Source of the DNA: Pyxidicoccus caerfyrddinensis
Lineage (GTDB): Bacteria > Myxococcota > Myxococcia > Myxococcales > Myxococcaceae
Length of the DNA stretch: 64,000 bases
NCBI RefSeq assembly: GCF_010894405.1
Contig: NZ_JAAIYA010000019.1
Location: 62,001-126,000, forward strand
Reading direction: 5' to 3'
A program made the translations under genes and the position numbers. This document shows positions 44,945 to 52,802 of the stretch, in pieces (positions within the stretch are counted from its first letter, which is position 1; each line of letters opens with the position of its first letter). Under the pieces are notes generated by a model, which was given only the letters and a program-made list of their open reading frames with translations, had not been told where the DNA came from and did not search any database.

Positions 44945-45623
44945 GCGGCCGCTGCTGTTCTTGGCGCCCATGGTGCTGGCCATCCTCGCCGGACGGAAGA
45001 CGGTGACGCGGCGAGTACTCACCGCGAGCTTCCCGCCGGTCGGCAAACGCGTCCCGGGGCCTGCCTACGAGCGCGCTTCGATGACCAACGACGCCGCGCT
45101 GCTGAAGGGGGACAACGTGGAGCCGCTCACGGTGGTCTGTCCCTACGGCCAGCCCGGGGACCGGCTATGGGTGAAGGAAACGTGGCGGCCCGCGGCCTCG
45201 TCGCTGGGACAGCGCATAGGGTGGAGAATCACCTACGCCGCTGATGGCGCCGTGCTCTTCTCCGACCTTGCGCGCGTCGATGCGGCGTGGCGCTGCCCGG
45301 CTGCGGCAAAGCGCGGGAACGTCACCCCGCTCTTCATGCCGCGCTGGGCTTCCCGCCTGACGCTGGAGGTGGTGAGCGTGCGCGTCGAGCGCCTCCACGA
45401 CATCACCGAGGAGGACGCGCGAGCGGAGGGGGTTGAGCGGCATCCGACGGAGAACGGCTGGCGGAACTACGAGCCGGAACCGCACTTCGAAGGCGTCGCG
45501 TACCACACCACCGCGCGCGAGTCGTTCGCATCGCTGTGGCGGTTCCTCAACGGCGCTGAGTCCTGGGACGCGAGCCCGTGGGTGTGGCGCGTGGAGTTCA
45601 AGCGCGTGGAGGTTGCCCGGTGA
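44937..45623 (+). CDS. ASCH-domain-type phage protein
   Basis: The 228-residue protein starts at GTG 44937 overlapping the previous stop. It has the phage ASCH-like pattern: RPLLFLAPMVLAILAGRKTVTRR, CPYGQPGDRLWVKETW, PLFMPRWASRLTLEVVSVRVERLHDI, EEDARAEGV, FASLWRFLNG, SPWVWRVEFKRVEV. ASCH domains bind RNA or nucleotides; YqfB-type members remove acetyl from N4-acetylcytidine. The real substrate here is unknown, but the setting among base-related genes is notable. Confidence 0.82.
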   Translation: MRERPLLFLAPMVLAILAGRKTVTRRVLTASFPPVGKRVPGPAYERASMTNDAALLKGDNVEPLTVVCPYGQPGDRLWVKETWRPAASSLGQRIGWRITYAADGAVLFSDLARVDAAWRCPAAAKRGNVTPLFMPRWASRLTLEVVSVRVERLHDITEEDARAEGVERHPTENGWRNYEPEPHFEGVAYHTTARESFASLWRFLNGAESWDASPWVWRVEFKRVEVAR

Positions 45624-46171
45624 GCGCGCACTACCTCGACTCCGGGGCGCTCCTCAGCGCATGCGGGACCTACCGCTACAGCCTCTGGCGCGCGTGGGAT
45701 GCCGTGGCCGTTCCGCGCGTCGCGCTGTGGCTCATGACGAACCCGTCGGACGCGGACGGCACCCGCGACGACCCGACGCTGACTAGGTGCGTGCGCTTCT
45801 CCCAGGCGTGGGGGTGCACGGGGCTGGTGGTGGGCAACCTCCAGGCATACCGGACCCCGTACCCCGCCGCGCTCGCTGTTGCCGCCGCTTCAGGCGTGGA
45901 CACGGTCGGCCCTGCCAACACCGCCGTACTGGCCGCGCTGCTGGCCGCCCCGGAAACGGCGCTCGTCATCGCCGCGTGGGGCGCGCACGAGAACAATGCT
46001 CTCAGCGTGCCGCACCTCCTCGAGTTCGCGCGCGCCGCGGAGCGCCAGCTCCACTGCCTCGGCCGTACCTCGGACGGCAGCCCGCTTCACCCGCTCGCCC
46101 GTGGGAAGTCGTTTGTCCCGTACACGCGGCAGCCCGTCCTCTTTCGGGGGCTGGGCGAGGAGGCGCCATGA
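45620..46171 (+). CDS. DUF1643-family protein
   Basis: The 183-residue protein starts at GTG overlapping the previous stop. Family landmarks: CGTYRYSLWRAW, LWLMTNPSDADGTRDDPTLTRCVRFSQAWG, LVVGNLQAYRTPYP, VIAAWGAH, LHCLGRTSDGSPLHPL. The function is unknown; DUF1643 genes recur in phages and in mobile regions. Confidence 0.87.
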   Translation: MSAHYLDSGALLSACGTYRYSLWRAWDAVAVPRVALWLMTNPSDADGTRDDPTLTRCVRFSQAWGCTGLVVGNLQAYRTPYPAALAVAAASGVDTVGPANTAVLAALLAAPETALVIAAWGAHENNALSVPHLLEFARAAERQLHCLGRTSDGSPLHPLARGKSFVPYTRQPVLFRGLGEEAP

Positions 46172-46353
46172 GCCGCCGCTCCCGCACCCTCGGGCTCGTC
46201 GCCCTGGCGCTGTGCTGCACCTGCACGGGCGTCTGCTTCGCCCGCGTCGAGCCTCACGCCTCCCATGCCGCCGCGCTCGCGGCTGGCGCCGTCGTCGCCA
46301 CCCTCGCCGCAGTGCTGCGCGCCGTGGCCCACCTCACCCGGAGCCGTCCATGA
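46168..46353 (+). CDS. Small phage membrane protein
   Basis: The 61-residue protein starts at ATG overlapping the previous stop. Two hydrophobic segments (TLGLVALALCCTCTGVCFA and AAALAAGAVVATLAAVLRAV) flank a short loop. Size and topology could suit a holin or superinfection protein, but placement away from lysis genes gives no support. Its stop overlaps the methyltransferase start. Confidence 0.55.
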   Translation: MSRRSRTLGLVALALCCTCTGVCFARVEPHASHAAALAAGAVVATLAAVLRAVAHLTRSRP

Positions 46354-48461
46354 GCTGCATCCGTCAGCACGAGTTCACCATCGGCTATCTCTTCTCCGGG
46401 GCGGGCGTCGGCGCCTTCGGTGCCGATTGCGCCCAGGTAGAGGTGGACGGCCACCGTGCCATCGTCCGCAACGTCGGCGGCATCGACTTCGAGCAAGAGC
46501 GCTGCGACACCTTCACCAAGCTCACCGGCGCCCGTGCTCTGTGCGCCGACATCGGTCGCATGCGCCCGCGCGAGCTGCGCGCCTTCTTCGGGCCCCGCGC
46601 GCCGTACTTCATGAAGTGGTCGCCCCCGTGCAAGGGCGCCTCGCGGCTCACCTCGAAGGCCCGGGCCGCGACGAAGAAGTACCAGGACATGAACCGGCTC
46701 GCCGTGAAGGCCGCGCGCAAGGTGCTCGCCGCGTGGAAGGGCGACGAGCGGCCCGTCATGGTGGTCATCGAGAACGTGCCCGCGTACCGGCACCGTTGCC
46801 CGGAGAACCTGAAGGAGGTGCTCCGACTCGGCCGGCGTGCCGGCTACGAGGTGTCGGTGGTGGAGCACGACCTGGGCGAGGAGGCGGGGCTCGCGCAGGT
46901 CCGCCAGCGCCTCACCATCACCTGGAAGGACGTGAAGCGCTGCCCGGTGCCGGTGAGCATGCCCAGCAAGAAGCGCCTGCGCGGCGTGGGGGAGGTGCTC
47001 GGACCGCTTCCCTTCCCGGACGACCCGCGCGCGGGGAAGCACCACCGCCTGCCGCGCATCGAGTGGCTCAACGCCGTGCGCCTGGCGCTGGTGCCCCCCG
47101 GTGGGGACTGGCGCGACTTGCCTCCGCGCGGTGGTGTGGTTGCGTGGCTGGAGCAGCGCGGGCTGTGGCCCGCCGGCGTGGAGACGGGCCCCTTCCGCGA
47201 GCTCATCGAGGAGCAGCTCGGCAACCCGGTGCAGCCGGGCCAGCAGCGCCGCGAGGTGTTCCGCCGCGAGCCCGTCCAGGCCTGGGCGGAGCCGGCGCCC
47301 ACCGTTTCCGGCCCGGGCGGCATGGGACTCAAGGCCGTGCAGGACCCGCGCGGGCTGGAGGATGTCGCACTCACGCATGCGCGCGTCGAACGCTTCTCCG
47401 ACCAGTACCGCGTGCAGGACTGGGACGTGCCGGGAAAGACGGTGACAGGCACGAAGGACGTGCAGGCGGGCGGCCCAGTCATCGCGGACCCTCAGGCACT
47501 GGACGCGTTGCCCCTACGCGCGGACGGGCGGAAGGGCACCTGCGGCGTCATCCGGTGGGATGGCCCGGCCGGCACCGTCATCGGCATGCCGTACGTCTCC
47601 GGTGGCAGTACGCCTGTCTCCGTGGCGGACCCGCGCGCCCTCGATGGCATCGCCATGGGCACGGACAACCCCTTGCGGCACCGGAACAAGTACGCGGTGG
47701 CGGGGTGGGACCGCGCCGCGGGCACAGTGACGGCCGCCACCCGGCCGGGCTCCGGTGCCCCCTCCGTCGCGGACCAGCGTGTCCTCGAGCTGCTAGGGCT
47801 CGGGCAGACGGCGAAGGGCTCCGGCACCTACGCGGGCCGGCCGGGTCTCTTCGGCGTGCTGCGCGAGGAGGAGCCGGCTTCCACGGTGTCGGGCTCCGCA
47901 GCGGTGAGCAGTAGCAACACGCCGGCCGCGCTCGCTGACTCCCGGGCGCGAACCGCGCTGGAGGCGCTCGGCGTGGGCCTCACCTGCCGCAACGGCTTCT
48001 ATGGCGTGCTGGAATGGGATGCCGCCGCGCGCACCGTCACCGGCAGCCTCCAGGTGGACAACGGCCCGGCGACGGTGGCCGACCCGCGCCCGCCGCCCCG
48101 TCTCGTCATCGACATCCGCCTGGCCCTGGCGCTGCTCGCCGAGGGCTGGGAGGTGCCGAAGGGCGCGCTGGCTCCCGCCGTCATCTCCCCGCTGTCCGGC
48201 TGCTGGCACCGGCCCCTCACCACGTTGGAGCTGGCCGTTCTCCAGGGCCTGCCTCCGGTGGTGGACGGCGCGCCGCTGGAGTTCGTCTCCACGTCGGACG
48301 CGCGCGTGCGCTCCATGGTGGGCGACGGCATTCCCGCTGGCGGCGCGCTGGTGTGGACGGAGGAGCAGCTGAAGGCCGCGCTGAAGTCGAAGCTCGGGTA
48401 CGGCTGGAGCCTCGTGCCGGACCTCTGGTTCCACCCGGAGTTGGAGGGGTACGCGGCGTGA
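46350..48461 (+). CDS. DNA cytosine-C5 methyltransferase with tandem motif-IX-like repeats
   Basis: The 703-residue protein starts at ATG 46350. C5-methyltransferase motifs: I FSGAGVGAFG (15-24), IV SPPC with catalytic Cys94, VI VIENV (139-143), VIII QVRQR (183-187), and C-terminal LELAVLQGLPP (626-636) and VGDGIPAGGALV (motif X). Between VIII and X lie about 270 residues with a W-D-x-P-x-x-T-V-T-G then V-A-D-P-R unit repeated at about 312-336, 353-385, 399-432, 448-478, 502-533 and 552-581. This replaces the usual single target-recognition domain. It should protect phage DNA from host restriction or mark it; the target sequence is unknown. Confidence 0.88.
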   Translation: MSCIRQHEFTIGYLFSGAGVGAFGADCAQVEVDGHRAIVRNVGGIDFEQERCDTFTKLTGARALCADIGRMRPRELRAFFGPRAPYFMKWSPPCKGASRLTSKARAATKKYQDMNRLAVKAARKVLAAWKGDERPVMVVIENVPAYRHRCPENLKEVLRLGRRAGYEVSVVEHDLGEEAGLAQVRQRLTITWKDVKRCPVPVSMPSKKRLRGVGEVLGPLPFPDDPRAGKHHRLPRIEWLNAVRLALVPPGGDWRDLPPRGGVVAWLEQRGLWPAGVETGPFRELIEEQLGNPVQPGQQRREVFRREPVQAWAEPAPTVSGPGGMGLKAVQDPRGLEDVALTHARVERFSDQYRVQDWDVPGKTVTGTKDVQAGGPVIADPQALDALPLRADGRKGTCGVIRWDGPAGTVIGMPYVSGGSTPVSVADPRALDGIAMGTDNPLRHRNKYAVAGWDRAAGTVTAATRPGSGAPSVADQRVLELLGLGQTAKGSGTYAGRPGLFGVLREEEPASTVSGSAAVSSSNTPAALADSRARTALEALGVGLTCRNGFYGVLEWDAAARTVTGSLQVDNGPATVADPRPPPRLVIDIRLALALLAEGWEVPKGALAPAVISPLSGCWHRPLTTLELAVLQGLPPVVDGAPLEFVSTSDARVRSMVGDGIPAGGALVWTEEQLKAALKSKLGYGWSLVPDLWFHPELEGYAA

Positions 48462-49123
48462 GCGCCTGCGCCAGCCACCCAGGGCGCGCGCCCCTCCTCG
48501 CCGTCACCGTGCCCCAGCCCCTCGCGTGGGCGGCCATGGTCCGCAACGCGCCCGTGCTCAACATGACGGCGCCGCCGCCCGACGCCTTCCTGGGCGGCTA
48601 CGTGGCCGTCTGCGCGGCTGCCGAGTATGAGCCCGCGCTCGCCTCGTGGATGTCGACCTGGTGCGCAGTGGGGGCGCCGCCGGCCGCCGAGTTGCCCGCG
48701 TGCGCGGTGGTGGCGGTGGCGCGGCTGGAGGCCGTCTCCCGGTACCCGGACGCGCCGCGCGAGTCGCCCTGGTACGCCGGCCCGGTGGGTCTATGGCTCG
48801 CCGATGTGGTGCCCCTGCCGGAGCCGGTGGCCTGCGAGCCGGACGTGACGGCCCTCTACTGGACGCTGCCGGACGAGGTGCGCGCCCAGGTGCGCGCGGC
48901 CTACTCCACGGTGCGGCAGGCCGACGACGCCCGGTGGCGCGCGTACGAGGAGCAGGCGGCCGCCGCTCTCCGCGCGCCGCCCGCGCCGGGGCTGAAGGCG
49001 CGGGTGCTGCGCCTGTGCTCCTGTCGCCGGGCGATGACGCCGTGCCCGGTGTGCCGCGCCTTCCGGTGCGGCAACCCGGCGTGCCCGCCCCACGCGTGCG
49101 CGCAGGAGGCACGCCGCCCATGA
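48458..49123 (+). CDS. ASCH-like protein with C-terminal Cys-rich tail
   Basis: The 221-residue protein starts at GTG overlapping the methyltransferase stop. The N-terminus follows the ASCH pattern: LLAVTVPQPLAWAAMVRNAPVLN, LGGYVAVCAAAEY, CAVVAVARLEAVSRY, SPWYAGPVGLWLADVVPLPEPVAC. The last 35 residues are Cys-rich (LCSCRRAMTPCPVCRAFRCGNPACPPHAC), a likely zinc-binding tail. It is a second, distinct ASCH-type gene in this cassette; the function is unknown. Confidence 0.72.
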   Translation: MSACASHPGRAPLLAVTVPQPLAWAAMVRNAPVLNMTAPPPDAFLGGYVAVCAAAEYEPALASWMSTWCAVGAPPAAELPACAVVAVARLEAVSRYPDAPRESPWYAGPVGLWLADVVPLPEPVACEPDVTALYWTLPDEVRAQVRAAYSTVRQADDARWRAYEEQAAAALRAPPAPGLKARVLRLCSCRRAMTPCPVCRAFRCGNPACPPHACAQEARRP

Positions 49124-49356
49124 GCTGCCCCGAGGACAAGCAGCAGGGGAGAGGCACCCAGGGCCGCGCCACCTGCGAGCTGCGCCACCTGACGTGCCAG
49201 TTCGGCTACCGCGTGCTCGACGGCACCGGCAGCCGGCCGCAGCGCGTGGAGGTGTCCATCCCCGGGTACCGGGCCACGTGGCGCCGCATCCCCGGGGGCC
49301 TCTACGAGCGCGAGCCCGACACCACCGAGTCCGACACCCGAGGGGAAGTCCCATGA
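49120..49356 (+). CDS. Small phage protein
   Basis: The 78-residue protein starts at ATG overlapping the previous stop. Two Cys (RATCELRHLTCQFGY) and the beta-like VEVSIPGYRATWRRIPGGLYERE are visible. Its function is unknown. Confidence 0.6.
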   Translation: MSCPEDKQQGRGTQGRATCELRHLTCQFGYRVLDGTGSRPQRVEVSIPGYRATWRRIPGGLYEREPDTTESDTRGEVP

Positions 49357-50624
49357 CGTCGTGCTCCAGCCGCGAGGACGCGGCTCTCACCGAGGACTCC
49401 GACGACGTGCCGCCCGGCCACGTGCGGCTGCGCTCCGGCCAGGTCGTCACCGCGGAGCTGGCCGCGCAGGTGCTGCCCGCCCCCCGGGGTGGCAAGGCCT
49501 CCCAGCGCGTCCGCGAGGAGCGCTCCGGCGAGCCTGAGGACGTCGCGGTGCGCTCATGCGCGTGTGCCCACGTGGAGGAGGTGCTCGCGGCCCTGGCCGA
49601 GGAGCGCGCGTCCCGGGTGCGCATGGAGCAGTTGCTCCAGCAGACGTTGGAGATGCTCGCCCAGGCGCTGGAGTCCCGGCCCGCTGGCGTCCCGGCGCAG
49701 GTGCCGGTGTCCCCTCCTGCCGCGTCCCCTCCTGTCCCCTTCGCCGTCCCCCCGTCCCCTGGGGACGCAGGGGGGCATGTCCCCCGGGGACGAGGGGACA
49801 TGAAGGGGGGTAGGGGGGAAGCAGCAACAGCGACGACGAAGTCGGAGCGGTTGCGAGAGAGAGACAGGCGCAAGAAGCAGAAGAAGAGAGCAAGACTGAA
49901 AGCAGAGAAAGAAGCTGCTGCTGAAGACGCGCGCGAGGCGTCTCCCGTCCCCCATCCCCCGTCCCCCGGGGACGCGTCCCCCTCCGTCCCCCCGGGGGAC
50001 ATGTCCCCTCCGGCCCGCGCGCCGGTACCGCCCGCTGTCCGCCGGAAGCGCGCGTGGATGGACGACTCGCCGCTGGGTCCGGAGAAGGCCTTCTTCGCGT
50101 GGTGCCAGGAGGCGCGCGTCGCCCGCTTCCCGGGGGCCGTCCACGAGGCGGCGCCTTCCGGCTGGGGCACCTGGTACGCGGAGGCGCTCGCCGCAGTGGG
50201 CGGCGACGAGGAGCGTCTTCGGGGGGCGTGGCTGGCATGGCTGGAGGACGCGTGGGGCCAGGGCCGTCGCCCTGTGTGCCCGGCGCGGGCCTTCATCGCA
50301 CCGGAGGTATGGCGCCGGCACGTGCCCGGGCAGGATGTTCCCGCTGACGGGAGCCTACCGTCCGTGCCCGTCAGCGCCGCTGACGCCCGCCGCCGGGCCG
50401 CCCTCGCGGTGGGGCGGGGCGAGGAGCCGCCGCGCATCGCGTGCGCCACCGGGTGCGGCGGCATCAGCTGCACCGAGGCGTGGGGCCACGCCCTCTGCCC
50501 GCGATGCTGCGCGCGGGTGGAGGCGGAGGTCCGCACCTGGACTGGGGAGAACGTCAATGCGTGGGTGACGTCGCAACAGGCACCGCCGGCTATCCAGCCA
50601 GAAACCATGCTCACCGCTTCTTGA
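49353..50624 (+). CDS. Phage protein with coiled coil, Pro/Ser/Gly linkers and Cys-rich tail (replication-type candidate)
   Basis: The 423-residue protein starts at ATG overlapping the previous stop. The N-terminal half has a helix (HVEEVLAALAEERASRVRMEQLLQQTLEML). Two SPGD-rich linkers encoded by GTCCCC/GGGGAC palindromes flank a highly charged basic coil (SERLRERDRRKKQKKRARLKAEKEAAAE). The C-terminal part (AFFAWCQEARVARFPGAVHEAAPSGWGTWY) precedes a four-Cys cluster (CATGCGGISCTEAWGHALCPRCC). No family is certain. Its position between the methyltransferase and recombination genes suits a DNA-replication role (inference). It ends tail to tail over the minus-strand moron. Confidence 0.65.
   Translation: MTSCSSREDAALTEDSDDVPPGHVRLRSGQVVTAELAAQVLPAPRGGKASQRVREERSGEPEDVAVRSCACAHVEEVLAALAEERASRVRMEQLLQQTLEMLAQALESRPAGVPAQVPVSPPAASPPVPFAVPPSPGDAGGHVPRGRGDMKGGRGEAATATTKSERLRERDRRKKQKKRARLKAEKEAAAEDAREASPVPHPPSPGDASPSVPPGDMSPPARAPVPPAVRRKRAWMDDSPLGPEKAFFAWCQEARVARFPGAVHEAAPSGWGTWYAEALAAVGGDEERLRGAWLAWLEDAWGQGRRPVCPARAFIAPEVWRRHVPGQDVPADGSLPSVPVSAADARRRAALAVGRGEEPPRIACATGCGGISCTEAWGHALCPRCCARVEAEVRTWTGENVNAWVTSQQAPPAIQPETMLTAS
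49754..50000. repeat. Cluster of GTCCCC/GGGGAC palindromes
   Basis: Four perfect palindromes lie at 49754-49766 (GTCCCCTGGGGAC), 49779-49791, 49961-49973 (both GTCCCCCGGGGAC) and 49986-50000 (GTCCCCCCGGGGGAC), with more half-sites between 49700 and 49800. They form two pairs flanking the basic-coil coding segment. They encode SPGD-type linkers but are conserved at base level more than coding requires. This is a candidate phage replication origin or protein-binding array. Confidence 0.5.
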
Positions 50625-51924
50625 GTTGGTTTATGGCCTTGCGATCAAGTTCCACTTTTGTTCCACCTGGGAGTTCAATAGTCGCACCAGCAGAGGCGCC
50701 AAATATGGCAGAGGCGAGCTGATCTGCAGGATGGAGTGGCTCGTCTCTCTTGACGTCAACGGCAACAAACAGGCCATCCGAAAGCCGATTGAGCAGCTCA
50801 TTCGGGATCTCCGTCCCTTTCTCCTCCTTCCACTCCAGCGCCATCTCCACAACCCAACTTGCCCTGTCGAGGTCTAGATCGAATCGCTTCTGACGAAACT
50901 CCTCATCGGCGTGAGATTGGAACCAGCGGTTATTCCAGCGAAGAAAGAATACGGAGGTGCTCGCAAAGGCGACCGCAAATGCCAGTTGTTTTGCAGTAGT
51001 GGTAATAAGATCAAGTGAAGAGGTCGGACTCCCCCCGGTAAGTTGTCGGAAACTAATATATGAATAGGCGACAACCCCTCCAAGAGAAATCAGAAGCAAC
51101 GCAGACGTAAAAATAAGAACTGGAAGGCGAAGCCCGCGGGTGCCCTGCGTTAACTCAAATTTTTCACTTCTTTTGGCAAGCTCCTTCTTTAGATCCTGCC
51201 TAAGTTGCCTTCGAGCATGCGTACTCTTGCTGTCGTCGACCTCTTTTAGTTTCTCACTAATAGCCGTCTCTTTCTCTGCGATGCTTGCCCTCTCTTTGGC
51301 AATTTCTTCATCGAGCAGCCGCCTGCGCTGAGCGTGCTCTTCCTGTAGTTGAGTCGCACGAGACTGGTACTCGCTTTCGAGTTGACTGCGTACATTTCGC
51401 GCGTCCTGGGTTAATTGGCTCGCTATGCGGTTGATGGTTGATTCAAGCTGTGAAATTGCGGCCTCGCGGAGTTCATAGTGGCGCTGAAGTTCAGGAGTGA
51501 TTATTGACCTAAGCCCTTGTGCGGACAGAAAGTCCGTGGAGCGTAGGTTCTCGCGTAGGCGATGCACTAGGTTTGTAATCTGGATTTTTGTTGCCTGCGC
51601 CGGATTGGAACCATAGTTGCCCAGGTTCAAGGTAAGAGCGTCAGTCGGGCTGCCTGCCTGTCTGCTTATTGTGGCGTACAGGTTCTGGGCAAATGAGAAT
51701 TGAAAACTTGAAATGGAGAATGCATTTAGCGCGAGCGTTTCTGCCAGCTCGCCAGCGGGTGGGCTCCCGTCTCCAGGCATGCGTAGTGAACTGCCAAGCT
51801 CGGTTTGCATGCTTGCCTCGCGAAATGGCAGATCGCAAGCCCGCAGGGCGCTCAGTAGTCTGTTGATTAATTCCTGATCGGTGTGTTTTGATATTTGTAT
51901 CGTGATATTCGGAAGATTGGACAT
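50611..51924 (-). CDS. Phage moron: coiled-coil, two-TM membrane protein of unknown function
   Basis: The 437-residue protein starts at first base 51924 (MSNLPNITIQ); the open frame continues upstream, but that sequence is not protein-like. Order: N-terminal domain (1-130), long coiled coil (about 145-260, rich in E/K/R/Q), TM helices about 267-290 and 311-328, then a cytoplasmic-type tail ending LDRKAINQLKKR. The gene is far poorer in G+C than all neighbours (codons such as AAT, TTA, ATA). It runs against the phage and sits tail to tail with the previous gene: an autonomous, recently acquired lysogeny gene. Superinfection exclusion or defence is plausible but unproven. Confidence 0.8.
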   Translation of the reverse strand: MSNLPNITIQISKHTDQELINRLLSALRACDLPFREASMQTELGSSLRMPGDGSPPAGELAETLALNAFSISSFQFSFAQNLYATISRQAGSPTDALTLNLGNYGSNPAQATKIQITNLVHRLRENLRSTDFLSAQGLRSIITPELQRHYELREAAISQLESTINRIASQLTQDARNVRSQLESEYQSRATQLQEEHAQRRRLLDEEIAKERASIAEKETAISEKLKEVDDSKSTHARRQLRQDLKKELAKRSEKFELTQGTRGLRLPVLIFTSALLLISLGGVVAYSYISFRQLTGGSPTSSLDLITTTAKQLAFAVAFASTSVFFLRWNNRWFQSHADEEFRQKRFDLDLDRASWVVEMALEWKEEKGTEIPNELLNRLSDGLFVAVDVKRDEPLHPADQLASAIFGASAGATIELPGGTKVELDRKAINQLKKR

Positions 51925-52287
51925 GGCCCGCTCGGTCGGAAGTGTACTGGCGCACAGCCTACTGCGATGGTGCATGTTAAGGCGATGTTGGTTTCTGTGC
52001 TGCGAGCGACCGCAGCCATGCTTGACGTCAAGCGCCGAGTCCTCGCCGCCTCTTCTCCACAAATAGACGAGCCCGGCCGGGAAAGACGGCCGATCCCGCA
52101 CAGGCCAGGGACACCGGGAAAGCGCCGCTGGGGCCGCCAGTATGGCGCCCCTGCGTCCGCGCGCAGGGATACGGAGCCTCGATGCCCTGCATACGCCCTC
52201 AACCTCTATTCTCCAGTGCTCCACCGGCCGAGGTGCGCCTCGTCCTGACGTACCCGGCCAGCGACGGAGCGCGCTGAGCGTCCGTCT
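51925..52287. promoter_or_regulatory. Promoter-side region of the moron and rightward phage restart
   Basis: These 363 bases go from AT-rich (51925-52020, upstream of the moron start) to phage-like G+C after about 52100. No recognisable gene fills it. A 31-codon frame (52182-52277, ending LVLTYPASDGAR) may be the tail of a phage gene disrupted when the moron arrived. The moron promoter must lie in the left part. Confidence 0.35.
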
Positions 52288-52458
52288 GTGAGACCGGGGG
52301 CGACATGCCCTCCACATCAACTTGAAGGGCAGTCGGAGTGGCTCCCCGCCGAAGAGTGGAACGTCACCGTGCTTCATGCCATCAGCGCATGCTGCGCTGG
52401 CGCGTCGGTGCAGTGGCGCGCTCGGCTCACGCTTGAGCTGCATGGAGGTGCATCGTGA
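52288..52458 (+). CDS. Small phage protein, GTG start
   Basis: The 56-residue frame begins GTG 52288 and its TGA (52456-52458) overlaps the next GTG at 52455, the pattern of the other phage genes. The product reads VRPGATCPPHQLEGQSEW then EEWNVTVLHAISACC and ends RLTLELHGGAS, with sensible codon use. The ribosome site is weak. The function is unknown. Confidence 0.5.
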   Translation: MRPGATCPPHQLEGQSEWLPAEEWNVTVLHAISACCAGASVQWRARLTLELHGGAS

Positions 52459-52802
52459 CAGCCTGTGCCACCCGGACCTACGGCCAGCCCCGCTTCATCC
52501 GCCGCCTGCGCGAATCGGTGGCGGCGGGGCGGTGTGTGTACTGCAAGGGCCCGCTCAGCCCGCGCCAGCGCTTCGTGTGCGGGAAGAAGGAGTGCCGTGC
52601 TGCGTACGGAGCGGACTACCGGCGTGAGACTGAGGGCCACGGCGTGGTCGGGTGGCACGAGGACAGCCGCGCGACCGTCGTCGAGGCTGAGCTGGTAGCG
52701 GAGCTGCGCGCGAGCACCGCCCGCCTGGCCGTCCAGCTCGACGGCTTCCGGGCCCGCGTCCTCGAGTTCTGCGCACAGGTGTCCTCGGGAGGTGCTCGAT
52801 GA
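52455..52802 (+). CDS. Phage zinc-finger-like protein
   Basis: The 115-residue protein starts at GTG 52455 with GGAGGTG 5 bases upstream. CVYCKGPLSPRQRFVCGKKEC is a compact four-Cys zinc ribbon or HNH-like knuckle. The helical remainder (VVEAELVAELRASTARLAVQLDGFRARVLEF) may dimerise. It is coupled to the nuclease-fold gene. Confidence 0.7.
   Translation: MTACATRTYGQPRFIRRLRESVAAGRCVYCKGPLSPRQRFVCGKKECRAAYGADYRRETEGHGVVGWHEDSRATVVEAELVAELRASTARLAVQLDGFRARVLEFCAQVSSGGAR

Noticed and set aside
46168-46353. Calling the 61-residue two-helix protein a holin
   Set aside because: Topology alone is not enough; no endolysin gene is nearby and it lies in the early, base-modification part of the phage.
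51925-52443. N-terminal extension of the moron frame to 610 codons
   Set aside because: The extension is rich in R/P/A/C with no homology or signal; a sharp change to a normal protein occurs at the ATG with first base 51924.
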